From positions 23,920,661 through 23,984,660 of the forward strand of contig NC_035162.2 of NCBI RefSeq assembly GCF_001659605.2: a DNA stretch of 64,000 nucleotides. The letters run 5' to 3'. The stretch comes from Manihot esculenta (Eukaryota > Streptophyta > Magnoliopsida > Malpighiales > Euphorbiaceae). The notes under the pieces are model-generated. The model searched no databases. It had not been told where the DNA came from and worked only from the letters and a program-made list of their open reading frames with translations. The translations under genes were made by a program, and so were the position numbers. Positions 1-10,797 of this stretch are shown piece after piece (within the stretch, counting starts at the first letter, position 1; the number at the start of each line of letters is the position of its first letter).

Positions 1-514
1 ACACTACTAGAAGTCATCTGCTGGGACTGTGCCAATCAGGGCCGCAGTAGGACACTCACATAACATGAGTCCTTCCTGCTCGCATCTATACATGCCGTAG
101 TCCCATACCAACAGACTACTTTCATGTAAACTCCACGCCTCACGCATCCAGAACTATCTGAACTAGAGCTCAATCGCCACCTAATCCCAGACTAAACTGA
201 AATCTCTTCCTAAACTGATACTTACTTTACATGTATTCTATTCTGTTCTTTCTCTGCTCTGTTCTATTTCACTTACTCTTCTCGTACTTACGTTTCTTCT
301 TTTTCTTACTTTTCACTTTCTTACACTATTCTCTGCCTTAGTTCTTTACTTGAGGTCTATACGCAGAGATGAGAGATCACTCTCTCTCTACCTGGATGTA
401 TAAAATCCACGGCTATAGCTTTTAAGCTCTTTCCTGGCTCACTAACCTTATTCTCACATCAACTGATATTCTACTAGTGTCCAGAAAACCATACACATCA
501 GAACACTCAAAAGT
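1..514 (-). pseudogene. Degenerate gypsy gag/protease fragment, left edge
   Basis: Read on the minus strand, roughly 1-180 resembles the nucleocapsid (zinc-knuckle) part of a chromovirus gag. A second, better preserved copy of the same region lies at 690-860, so the nucleocapsid is present twice. The stretch 190-510 shows no clear domain; its right end, next to 515, continues the protease-leader sequence seen in element C at about 23641-23690. It is either an internal duplication of element A or a further broken insertion. The window edge hides the rest. Confidence 0.5.
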
Positions 515-1918
515 GAGCTTACCTGGCACCACTGTGTTCGGTGTGTCTGTCTCTGGTTGATCCTGGGTGAAAATCCGAGCCGAAACTGACGGATCTTCAC
601 TTAAGGCACCTACTGAAGAAGGGCCTACCCCTCTTTCTCTACCTCTGCCCTACACCGAGGCTGGAGCTTCTGGTGGAATTATATTGTGTGAGGATGTCTG
701 TGGGAACTGTGCTGACACGGTCATAGTGGGACACTCTCGTGCCATGTGCCCCTCCTGTCCGCACCTGAAACATGCTGTTGTCCCAGCCCGACAGACTCCT
801 TTGTGCCTCCTACCGCACTTCGCACATCTAGAACTATCCCAACCAGAACTTGAACCCTCGCGACAACTCATGCCAAACTTTACCCTATTCCAGAACTCTC
901 CTTTCTTTGACCCTTTCAGGCCTCTCACTTTCTTTTTATTCTTTGCAGCAGCCTCACCCAAAGGGAAACGGTCACTATTTTCTGGGTCATTTTCTACACT
1001 CATGTTTTCTGTCTGCCCTAGCTGCTCACATTCACTCTCTTTATGCTCCCTTGAGCTCTCTGGACAAGCCCATCCTGCAAACTCTGTAGCAAACTGCTCC
1101 CAGGATAAGCTTTCTACCCTCGGGTCCACATACTGAGTGAACCATTCCCTTGCCTTCTAACATTTCAATGTAACCCCTGCCATCTGAATGGCTCTACTCT
1201 CACTGGCTCCCAACTCATCAGTTATCATCTTGACCGTTCTAAGATACTCAACAGGGTCATCACCTGTCTCAAATTTGGGAACATCCAACCTCAAATAGTC
1301 TGTCATCTGCACCATACGTTCTCCAGGTGAACTAGGCTTAGGTGTTTGGACAACATGCCCCGGGTTAGGGGTTACTGACCCTGGGTAACAAAAGAAGGGT
1401 GGAAACATGGTATACTGTGGATATGGCGGGTAAAAGGAAGGATGGGGCATAAAGGTGGGATATGGGTTATACCTAGGAAACTCTGATGTACCCCTCATCA
1501 AGTACTCTGCCCCCCACGGGTAGGGTGGATACTGAGGTGGAACAAATCTCGAGGCCTGAGTGCCTCCTTGGGACTCACCCATATCTCCTCCTAACCTGCT
1601 CATGCCAAAACTACCATCTCTACTCTGCTCATCCTCCTCTAGTTCTCTCATAAACCCTGACACACCACTCTGAACAACTCCCCTTCTACTCTCATCAACA
1701 GCCCTTCTAGGGTCCCTTGATGTACCTTCTCTGCTTAATCTATCTGATGTTGCCCTTTGCAGAACGGGAAGATGGACATCCATGTCCTCATCCTCCGGCG
1801 GAGCTCCAGTCAATCTAGCAAATCGACGAGTTCCTCTCATCCTGCCTCTGAAAAACACAACATCACACACAAAACTATCATCAAATGATCCATGTGAGAA
1901 CACATGAATCCGCAGCAC
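515..1918 (-). pseudogene. Broken gag of element A (Ty3/gypsy chromovirus)
   Basis: Two minus-strand open stretches together resemble the gag of the intact element at 27440. The first, 1918-1157, carries the MRGTRR-type start and the proline/tyrosine-rich spacer, then reaches an in-frame stop at 1157 where the intact copy has a Cys codon. The second, 1129-650, contains part of the gag core and the knuckle [14 protein letters not shown]. About 100 residues of gag core between the two are missing, so this is a deletion derivative with stops. It encoded a capsid/nucleocapsid protein and is not expected to be functional now. Confidence 0.8.
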
Positions 1919-2122
1919 ATATCAAACATATCAATAATGCACATGCAACTCATCATGGCATTTCACATCATCATGCAAGACAGGACACCACATCCTATCC
2001 TAGTGGACATGATTTTACCTATTGTGCTTCCCCTCCTATACAAGACAACACCTCTTTCCGATGTGGGATATCTCTAGCCCTTGAGCCTCTTTGCTCAACA
2101 CATCGTACTCTTAAGGCCCTAT

Positions 2123-2135
2123 GCTCTGATACCAA
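2123..2135 (-). other. Primer binding site of element A
   Basis: On the minus strand this reads TTGGTATCAGAGC, the usual plant gypsy primer site complementary to the 3' end of initiator Met tRNA. It lies two bases inside the LTR edge at 2138, which fixes element A as minus-oriented with its 5' LTR to the right. Confidence 0.8.
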
Positions 2136-2137
2136 TC

Positions 2138-4404
2138 TATAACAGCCCGGAAACCGGTACCCCTCAGTAACGGTCCGAACCATCACTGGCACTAGGATCC
2201 AGATCGGCTTAAGGCCGCCGGGACCCGTAGTCAGCCAACTATACTCTCTATGTACTTGATAAATCCCATACATGATACAAAGATACTCAACAATCCTGTA
2301 AAACTCTGTAGGCTTAACTACTGCTACTCAGATATGTCAATCTGAAATGGCCCTCAGGGCCTATACCAGGGACTACTATCTGCTGTGGTTCAAGGGAGTA
2401 AACCCTTTTTACTCTGTAACACATCCCACTGGTATCTCAGAAGCCATACATTAAGCCTAACTCACACATTTCTCATCAAGAAACGTAAAACAGGATTCAT
2501 GTACAAGGAATTAATCATACACCACACTGTAGTAATGACACTAGGGAAAGCACAAGTCTATCCAGTATATGCCAGTACATATCTATATATTACATCACAG
2601 CTATTCTTTTAATTACATCATGTCCACTATGCTATTACAACATACATTCATGCATAACTTTCCTCTGTACTCTTGCTGACTTTGACTTCCCATAGCTCTC
2701 TCAGGACCTGCAAAACTGGGGTTAAGGGAGTGGGATGAGCTCTAGAGCCCAGTGAGGAGGAACAGTAAAACAATTCATTCATTACATGTTTTCATGAAAT
2801 GCATCACATCACAAACATATCATCTCACGGATGAATTTGTCACCAATAGCCCTCAACTCCATGTTATAATATGACCAACTGTGCCAAGGAGACTATGTTA
2901 TCACCTGGTCTACTCTTAACTCTGATATCATAACATGACCAACTGTGCCAAGGAGACTATGTCATCACCTGGTCTACTCTTAACTCTGATCTGACAGAAT
3001 CTCTGTCTCACTCATAGTACCAGGAGCGACCTGGCCTATCCAGGGGCGACCTGGTATGGCTATCTCATGCCATAACTCTGTATCTGATCTCTATCAAGGG
3101 CTAAGGATCATCCAACATTCATCCACAGGAACAACATCTTATGCAATGCATCATATTCGTAAATTCTAATGCAACACAACCTAATACATAACATGGCAGT
3201 TTATGATGCATGGATCATGCTAGAATCGTGTCATTTCTCAAGATAACTCACCTGTAGCCAAGCAGTGGCTAGTTCTGGGCCAACTCTAACTCTGAAGCAG
3301 TTACTACTACTAACCTCTTCGGTTCCTCGGGTCCAATCCTACAATGGAGGACGCAAATGAGGCACCAAATATACGCTATACAACTGATCAATAACTCCCC
3401 AAATACCCCCTAAAACATCCTAGAACAATCACACAAAGCATGCAAAAGAAGGCTGGACAGAATACTTTCGGCGGCAGGTTCAGCGGCCGAATGTCCTCTC
3501 TAGAGCCGAAACTCAAGCACCTTCGGCGGCCGAATGCTCCTTCGGCTGCCGAACCGGAGTTCATCCAGAACTCAGCCCCGACGGCAACCTCCCTCCTTCA
3601 TCCACTTCTAACTCTCAAAACATGCATAACTCCTCCCTCAACTCATATATACTTAAGTATCTACTCAAAGGGGTCTAAAACTACCTAACAACCCCAACAC
3701 AAACAACAAACATACATATAATCATGTTTACACCATTAAAACACCATAAAAACATCAAAAACTAAACTTTACAACCTATATATGCAACTCTACCCTTAAC
3801 CTCTTTAAGAGCTTTAGAAATCAGGAAAAGAAGTTCAAAACCTTCCCTTACCTTCTGAAACCAGAAGAGGAACAACCTGAAAGCTGATCTATAGACCAAC
3901 ACCTCTTCAAAAGCTCCAAACCACCAAACCTCTCCTTTTGATCCAAAACCGTCAAAATCACTTTTGAAAAACACCAAACCTGTGCATGGGGTGATAAAAC
4001 CCTGCAGATGACTCATGAGAGACGTGGCCTAATCCTCTGTCTGTGATTTGGAAGCAACACCTGGCCATTTCGTCGACTGAGGAGTGCACAATAGCTAGCT
4101 GACCAACTCAACTTCGGCTGCCGAATCGCATGCAAAACCATGCAACATTCGGGGGCCGAACTTGAACTTCGGGGGCTGAACATTGGGCACTTTCGGCGGC
4201 CGAACTTTACCTTCGGCGGCCGAACATGGCAAAATGCCTCCTTGGCCTTTTCTCTTCAAAACTCAATCCCTTTCCATTCTAAACCTTTAAAATACTTGAA
4301 AACATTTTAGAAAACCTTTCTCTTAACCTGCTAGAAACCTCTGACATCCTTGAATTCCACCGGATGGTAGCAATTCCGATGTCTGAATCTAGCCGGGAAT
4401 TACA
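2138..4404 (-). repeat. 5' LTR of element A (2267 bp)
   Basis: On the minus strand it starts with the family end TGTAATTCCCGGCTAGA and finishes ...CTGTTATA, a point variant of the usual TGTTACA. It keeps the family order: palindromic GCC-box cluster (4110-4230), predicted leader intron 3339-3851 with donor AAG|GTAAG and acceptor TTGTAG|GATTGG, CCAGG/CCTGG minisatellite (about 2860-3060), and the conserved terminal block CTGGATCCTAG (2194-2204 on the plus strand). It is inserted in LTR B. The matching TSD copy and the 3' LTR lie left of the window. Confidence 0.85.
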
Positions 4405-5851
4405 ATCAAGTTATGCAATGCAACATATTCGTGAATTCTAATGCAAACAACCTAGTATATCTCATGGCATACGTGATGCATGTATCATGCTCAAAATTTA
4501 TTTATTTGCTTTGAAACATAAAGAGTTATTCCACTCACCTCTAGCTGAAGCTCTAATGACTCTGAAGCAGCTATCTCACTATTGAGGTCCTTGGTTCCTC
4601 GGGTCCGAACCTACACAGGTGGACTCAAATGAGGTACCAAACAAAGAATAACATAACTCTAAACTGCTCCCCAAAAACCCCCTAAAACATCTTGGAACAA
4701 CCATAGAAATCATGCAAAGGAAGGCTGAACAAGGCACTTTCGGCGGCAGGTTCGGCGGCCGAAAGTCCCTCCAGAGCCGAAACTCAGCCACTTTCGGCGG
4801 CACCTTCGGCAGCCGAAAGTGGGTTCCAGAGCCGAAACTCATGCATGTTCGGCGGCACCTTCGGCGACCGAAATTCCCTTCCAGAGCCGAAAGTCCACTT
4901 TCGAGGGCAGGGTTCGGCAGCCGAAAGTTGGCCTCCACAAGCAGGTTCGGCGGCCGAAAGTCCCTTCGGCTGCCGAACCTGAGTTCTCCCAAAGGGGCAG
5001 AAACTCAGCTCCAACATGCACAAATGCCTCCCAAACTTTCAAACATGCATCCAACCCTCTCAAATCATGCATACACACATACATCAACACATAGGGGTCT
5101 CAAACTAACCTAAACCCCAACAACAACACAAAACAAGCAACTCAGCAACCTACATTGTCCAAACTCACATAAAAACCTAATAATGCTCAACTAACCTAAA
5201 CATGCATTTCTACCCCATGAATCCTCTTAAAACTTGCTTAAAACATAGAATGAGCTCAAGATCGACTCTTACCTCTTGAAGATCGAGAGAGAGTGTGACT
5301 TAACTTAGAGATTTGGGGAGGATGGGTTCCTGAGGTCTCCAAGCTTCACAACTTCGATCTAAGCTCGAAATCTTCAAAAACCAAGTGAAAACTCATAAGA
5401 AGATCATGAAGATTCGAAGGAAGAAGCTCAAAACCGATGAGGGATGGCGGAGAACTCACCTTGGCCGAAAACGGGGAGAAAAGCTCACCCATTCGGACAT
5501 GGGGACCCCTTCATAGGTGGCTGGCCAGGCCACTTTTGGGGGCCTAACGTGCCTCCGCATGCATGCCATGTTCGGCGGCCGAACCTGGACTTCCCTTTCT
5601 CATGCCTTCAGGGGCCTAAAGTACTCCCGAAATGCATGCATGTTCGGCAGCCGAACTTGAGGTTCGGCGGCCGAACCTGGATCTTCCTCCAAGGTTAATT
5701 TCATACAAAACTCATTTCCTTCTTGCTTAAAACCATAAAATACATTAAAACATTTTATGAAAACATGGTTTTACCCTTCTAGAGGTTTTCGACATCCGAG
5801 ATTCCACCGGACGGTAGGAATTCCGATACTGGAGTCTAGCCGGGTATTACA
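4405..5851 (-). repeat. LTR B, right part, interrupted by element A
   Basis: The sequence resumes in the middle of an LTR (compare 11680 onward in LTR G) and ends at 5851 with TCTAGCCGGGTATTACA, the reverse complement of the family LTR start. It holds both palindromic clusters (4735-4985 and 5560-5685) and a predicted leader intron 4611-5272 (donor GAG|GTAAG, acceptor TGTGTAG|GTTCGG). The missing inner end, about 0.8 kb, should lie beyond element A, outside the window. Whether it is a solo LTR or part of a full element cannot be seen. Confidence 0.85.
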
Positions 5852-5995
5852 GAGATAATCATGCTTTCTCCTTCCCCTTCTCCACCTGAAATCAAGGTAA
5901 CAGCCCCTTCTTAGCCCGAGTCTTCTAAGGATTCTCTTACCGCAATCCCTACTTAAGAGGCTATGTTGATGCAGTATGGTCCTGGGGCATCCAAC
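5852..5995. other. Pre-insertion sequence left of element C
   Basis: This short stretch is not LTR sequence. It continues at 36443 on the other side of element C, as shown by the ATCTA duplication. I see no intact frame. The joined sequence may be an old gag-like or gene fragment. Confidence 0.5.
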
Positions 5996-6000
5996 ATCTA
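5996..6000. repeat. Target-site duplication of element C, left copy (ATCTA)
   Basis: ATCTA directly precedes the C 5' LTR, and an identical ATCTA follows the C 3' LTR at 36438-36442. This pairs two LTRs more than 28 kb apart. Confidence 0.9.
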
Positions 6001-7680
6001 TATAATACCCGGCTAGATTCCGGCATCGGAATCCCTACCTTCCGGCGGAATCTCCACCTTCCGGCGGAATCTCCGTTGGAATCGGGAGTTCTGAAGATGC
6101 CAAAGGCTTCTAGAGGGGTAAAATGTATTTTCTAAAATATTTTTACTGATTTTATGGTTTTAAATGGAAAAAAGAATTGAGTTTTGAAAAGAAAAGACCA
6201 AGGAGGCATTTGCCAGGTTCGGCCGCCGAAAGTGAAGTTCGGCCGCCGAACATGGGAAGGCTTCGGTAGTGCCTTTGGCCTCCAAAAGTCTTGTTTGAAC
6301 GAGCCAAGGTTCGGCCGCCGAACCTCAAGTTCGGCCGCCGAACATGCATGAGTTTAGGGGGCACGTTAGGCTGCCGAAGGTCGTTGACCAGGCCACTTAT
6401 AAAGAGCCCTCAGATCGGAAATGGGCGAGTTTTCTCCCCATTCTCGAGCTCAGAGTTTTCAAGTTTAGATCTAAGTTTTGGGAGCTTGGTGACCCAAGGA
6501 GTAGTTTCCTCCCATCTCCAAGTTAGGGATCACACTAACCCTCGAGCTCCAAGAGGATTAGACCCGAGGGACCGAGGAGGCCATCAGTGTTAGCAGTTGC
6601 AGAGTCGGTCCAGCGTCTGCCAGAGGTGAGTAGAACTAACTTAATCTTTTATTTTACGAAATCAAATGCCTAAAGCATGTTCATGCATCATGTTTATATG
6701 TAATAGGTTGACTGCACTAGTTACACGAATATGACGCATTACATAATATGATGAATGTGATGATGTGAATGGACCAGGGCGACCCCACTAGCCCTAGAGA
6801 TGTTGTAAGACCTGGCTGGGCCAGGCATACACATACAGATGTTGTAAGACCTGGCCGAGCCAAACATACTGAGGTTTTAAGACCTGGCCGGGCCAGGCAT
6901 ACTGACACTGGAGGGAGTTTTGGGGTTAGGTCCAATCCGTTATGTGAATTGTTTGTGCTGTGGCGCATTTCATGAAAGCATGTAATTAATGAACTATTTT
7001 CTTTGTTTCTACTCACTGGGCTTTTTAGCTCACCCCTCTCCCCTAACCCCAGTGTTGCAGGTAGAAGGTCGACCAGGAAGTCTCAAGAGTTAAGGTTGTG
7101 CTTATGTAATAGATTAGAGTTGTGTGGACATGTAATGTGAATTGAGATAATGGATTGTAATGTAATGTAAAGTAAAGTAGAGTTATGTTTATGGATTAGA
7201 ACTGTGCTTGGCCCTAAGACTTGGCTAGTCCCTTTTTAATACATGATGTATGTAATGTTTTAGATGTTGAGTTGTGTTTGAACTAAACTGGTGGCATGTG
7301 TTATTTACCACGCTAGTGTTTGATGAGGACCCTAGTGGAGGTCTTATGTTTGTGGTTTTGATGCATGCACAGGTTAGGTTCTAGTTCTTTGGATGTGACT
7401 CCGGCTTGATGTATGTTATGTTGACCCAGCTAGAGTCTTGATGAGGGCTCTAGTAGGGGGTTTTTGATGTTTTCAGTTATGTTGCATACAGGTCAAGCTC
7501 GGTATTTACATCATATGTTTAAGTTTTATGTTAATGTTTTGATCATGTATGGGATTTAACCAGGTGATAGGAGGTATGTTTGGCTTGCTACGGGTCCCGG
7601 CGGCCTTAAGCCGATCTGGATCCTAGCGCCGGTGGCGGTTCGGGCCGTTACAGAGGGGTATCGGTTTTCGGGTTGTTACA
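6001..7680 (+). repeat. 5' LTR of element C (1680 bp, intronless type)
   Basis: It runs from TATAATACCCGGCTAGA (variant of TGTAATACCC) to ...CGGGTTGTTACA. It is about 560 bp shorter than the LTRs of D, F, G and H because the segment that is a predicted intron in those LTRs is missing at 6555/6556. It has palindromic units at 6217-6350, a TATA box near 6399, a minisatellite of about 30 bp at 6800-6905 (GACCTGGCCGGGCCAGGC core), and the conserved 3' terminal block at 7585-7660. Confidence 0.92.
6399..6405 (+). promoter_or_regulatory. TATA box of C 5' LTR
   Basis: TATAAAG lies about 55 bp downstream of the last palindromic unit, at the same relative place as the TATAAAA boxes in LTRs F (9618), H (25375) and I (38824). 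Confidence 0.6.
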
Positions 7681-7682
7681 GA

Positions 7683-7695
7683 GTGGTATCAAAGC
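7683..7695 (+). other. Primer binding site of element C
   Basis: GTGGTATCAAAGC starts two to three bases after the LTR end TGTTACA. It is the tRNA-Met-type primer site with one change (CAAAGC for CAGAGC). Element D has the same variant. Confidence 0.75.
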
Positions 7696-7751
7696 TTTGG
7701 GCCTCGAGAGTACGGTGTGTTGCACATCGGAAAGAGGTTGGTTTAGAGGTC

Positions 7752-7756
7752 ATAGA
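7752..7756. repeat. Target-site duplication of element D, left copy (ATAGA)
   Basis: ATAGA lies next to the D 3' LTR and is repeated at 22666-22670 after the D 5' LTR. Removing D rejoins the leader of element C, which then aligns with the leader of H (27256-27340). Confidence 0.92.
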
Positions 7757-8012
7757 TGTAACGACCCGAAAATCGGACCGCTACCGGCGCTAGGATCCAG
7801 ATCGGCTTAAGGCCGCCGGGACCCGTAGCAAGCCTGACATAGAACCTGTAAACCTGTATAATCCCATACATGATCAACAACATACATAAAAAAATTAAAA
7901 CTTTTCTTTCCAAATACATCAACCAAACTCAACCTGTGCATATACATTAACATAACATTGATCCCTCTGTAGTATCTCATCAGTGCCCCTAATGGGTGAC
8001 ATAACATAAGTT

Positions 8013-8017
8013 GAGTT
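8013..8017. repeat. Target-site duplication of LTR E (GAGTT)
   Basis: GAGTT at 8013-8017 and 8470-8474 flank LTR E. The uninterrupted site is visible in the partner LTR of D near 20668 (AAGTTGAGTTGGTTTAC). Confidence 0.92.
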
Positions 8018-8469
8018 TGTAATACCCGGCTAGACCCCGGTATCGGAATTCCTACGTTCCGGCGGATGTTCCGTTGGAAGTCGGGATTCGAGGATGTCGG
8101 AGCTTGCCCTAAGGGTATAAAAAAGGTTTTTAAGATGTTTTTGTTAAGTGTTTTTATCATGTTTGCATGTTTTGAGTTAAGAACATTAAGTTTTGAAATG
8201 AAAAGGCCAAGGGGACAAAAGCCAGGTTCGGCCGCCGAAGGTGAAGTTCGGCCGCCGAAAGTTGCATGGTTTCGCATGCACGTTAGGCCGCCGAAGGAAG
8301 AGTCGGTTGGCCACTACAAAAGCCCCTTTGCCCGAGACTTGAGTGTTAAACACTCTGTTTTTGGGTCAAAGGTAGGTTCAAGCTCTCCTTGGTGTGATTT
8401 CTCATGTTTTCCTCAAATCTTGCATGTTTTAACTTGATTTGAGCTTTGTTTTAGAGATTTTCTGTTACA
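8018..8469 (+). mobile_element. LTR E: compact 452-bp solo LTR or minimal element
   Basis: It starts TGTAATACCCGGCTAGA and ends CTGTTACA, like the 2.2-kb family LTRs, with TSD GAGTT. It has palindromic units TTCGGCCGCCGAA at about 8226-8260 and a TATA-like CTACAAAAG near 8314. It then stops after about 150 bp of leader: the intron region, the minisatellite and the conserved CTACGGGTCCCGG block are all missing. It may be a solo LTR of a separate short-LTR subfamily. It has no coding capacity. Confidence 0.85.
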
Positions 8470-9256
8470 GAGTTGGTTTACATAAACATCATAAAAGTCT
8501 ATAAGATCATGTAATAAAAGGGATAACAACAATCTATGGTCAAGCACACCTCTAACATCCATAAACATCATCTCATTACATATCTATACTGATTAAGACA
8601 TTACATTACAATTCGATCATGTCCATTGCTAGCTATTACATAAACATGACTTCTTTACTCTATCCGGACTCCTGCTCTATACTGTACCTGCAAGCCTGGG
8701 GGTAAAGGGAGAGGGGTGAGCTAAAAGCCCAGTGAGCAGAACTATAAAACATATTAACACTATGCTTCAATGAAATGCATCATAACACAGACAATTCACA
8801 TAAGGGTTGGGTGAACTTGTCACCAATTAGTCCAAGCTAACTCTGTGCCAGGCCGTAGCATGGGGTCCTGGTCTTCCTGTCATAACATACATTACTTACC
8901 ATTGTCCCAGGGCCTCCTCTGGGCTCCTGGTCTTCGAGTCCCATAACCGTGCCAGGCCGTAGAATGGGGTCCTGGTCTTTCCTTACTCTGTGCCAGGCCG
9001 TAGAATGGGGTCTTGGTCTTCCTGTCATGGACTAATTGGGTCATCCAAAATTCACCCACATCAACAACAATCGATGCAATGCGGCATATTCGTGAAAACT
9101 AATGCAATCATCCTATTGCATAATCATGATGCATGAAACATGATAAGACATTTAATTTCTCAATTTAAAAGATTAAGTTTAGTTCCACTCACCTCTGGCT
9201 GACTCTAACAACACCGAAGCAGCTGAACTCACTGCTGGGGTCCTCGGTTCCTCGGG

Positions 9257-9261
9257 TCCGA
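9257..9261. repeat. Target-site duplication of LTR F (TCCGA)
   Basis: TCCGA at 9257-9261 and 13859-13863 flank LTR F. The empty site reads GGGTCCGAACCTACAC in the other D LTR near 21455. Confidence 0.92.
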
Positions 9262-10792
9262 TGTAATACCCGGCTAGACTCCGGTATCGGAATTCCTACC
9301 GTCCGGTGGAATCTCGGATGTCGGAAGCCTCTAGTAGGGTAAAACCATGTTTTCACAAAATGTTTTAATGTGTTTTATGTTTTAAGCATGAAAGAAAATG
9401 AGTTTGGCATAAAAATTGCATTGGAGGAAAACTCAGGTTCGGCCGCCGAATCCCAAGTTCGGCCGCCGAACATGCATGCACTTCGGGAGTGCTTTAGGCC
9501 CCCGAAGGGCAAAAGTGAGGGAAGTCCAGGTTCGGCCGCCGAACCTCAAGTTCGGCCGCCGAACATGGCATGCATGCGGAGGCACATTCGGCCCCCGAAC
9601 GTGGTCTGGCCAGCCACTATAAAAGAGTCCCTTAGCCGAAAACGGGCGAGCTTTTTCCCCATTTTCGGCCAAGGTGAGCTCTCCGCCGCCCCTCACCAAT
9701 CCTTGATGTTCTTCCTCTAAATCTTTCAAGATTTTCACTTGTTTTAACTTTGTTTTGAAGATTTGAGCTTTTGAGCAAAGTTTTTGGAGCTTGGAGGTCC
9801 AAGAACCCAATCTCTCCCAACTTCGAGTTTAGGTCGTTTCTCTCTCGATCTTCAAGAGGTAAGAGCCGATCCTAAGCTCATTTCATATTTAAAGTAAGTT
9901 TTAAGTAGATCTATGGGTTAGAATGCATGTTTAGGTTATGGTTATGTTTATGGGTATAAATGTATATTCTTGAGCAATGTGGATACTTGATGTGTTGTAG
10001 ATGGGGTTTATGATGGTTTGAGGCCCCTAGGAACATGTATGCTTGTGTTTGTGTGTTGTAGAATAGGTTTGTTGCATGTTTGGAAAGTTTTGAGGCGAAA
10101 TGTGCAATGGGAGCCAAGTTTCTGCCCTTTGGCAGAAACCAGGTTCGGCAGCCGAAGGATTTTCGGCCGCCAAACATGGCTGGGGAAGCAGCCTTTCGGC
10201 TGCCGAAGCTTGCCCCCGAAAGGAGACTTTCGTCTCTGTTTGGCAGTTTCGGCCGCCAAAAGTACCGCCGAACATGCATGAGTTTCGTCTCTGTCTGGGA
10301 GTTTCGGCCGCCGAAGGTGCCGCCGAACCTGCCTGACTTTCGGCTCTAGAGGGACTTTCGGCCGCCGAACCTGCCGCCGAAAGTGCCCTGTCCAGGCCTC
10401 CTTTGCATGTTTTTCTATGGTTGTTCCATGATGTTTTAGGGGGGTTTTTGGGGAGTAGTTTATAGTTATGTTCAGGTATGTTTGGTCCCTCATTTGAGTC
10501 CACCTGTGTAGGTTCGGACCTGAGGAACCGAGGACCCCAGCAGTGAGTTCAGCTGCTTCGGTGTTGTCAGAGTCAGCCAGAGGTGAGTGGAACTAAACTT
10601 AATCTTTTAAATTAAGAAATTAAATGTTTTATCATGTTTCATGCATCATGATTATGCAATAGGATGATTGCATTAGTTTTCACGAATATGCCACATTGCA
10701 TCGATCGTTGTTGATGTGGGTGAATGTTGGATGACCCAATTAGTCCATGACAGGAAGACCAGGACCCCATTCTACGGCCTGGCACAAAGTAA

Positions 10793-10797
10793 GGAAA
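10793..10797. repeat. Target-site duplication of LTR G (GGAAA)
   Basis: GGAAA at 10793-10797 and 13086-13090 flank LTR G. G inserted into the minisatellite of LTR F, between AAGTAA and GACCAGGACCCC. Confidence 0.92.

Noticed and set aside
4579..5113. Open frames on both strands with repeated RRPN/SAAEP/FGGRT peptides, also in LTRs D, F, G, H and I
   Set aside because: They are translations of the GC-rich inverted repeat TTCGGC-N-GCCGAA, which has no stop in most frames. The same peptides appear in several frames and both orientations, they lie in LTRs and are unrelated to any start context.
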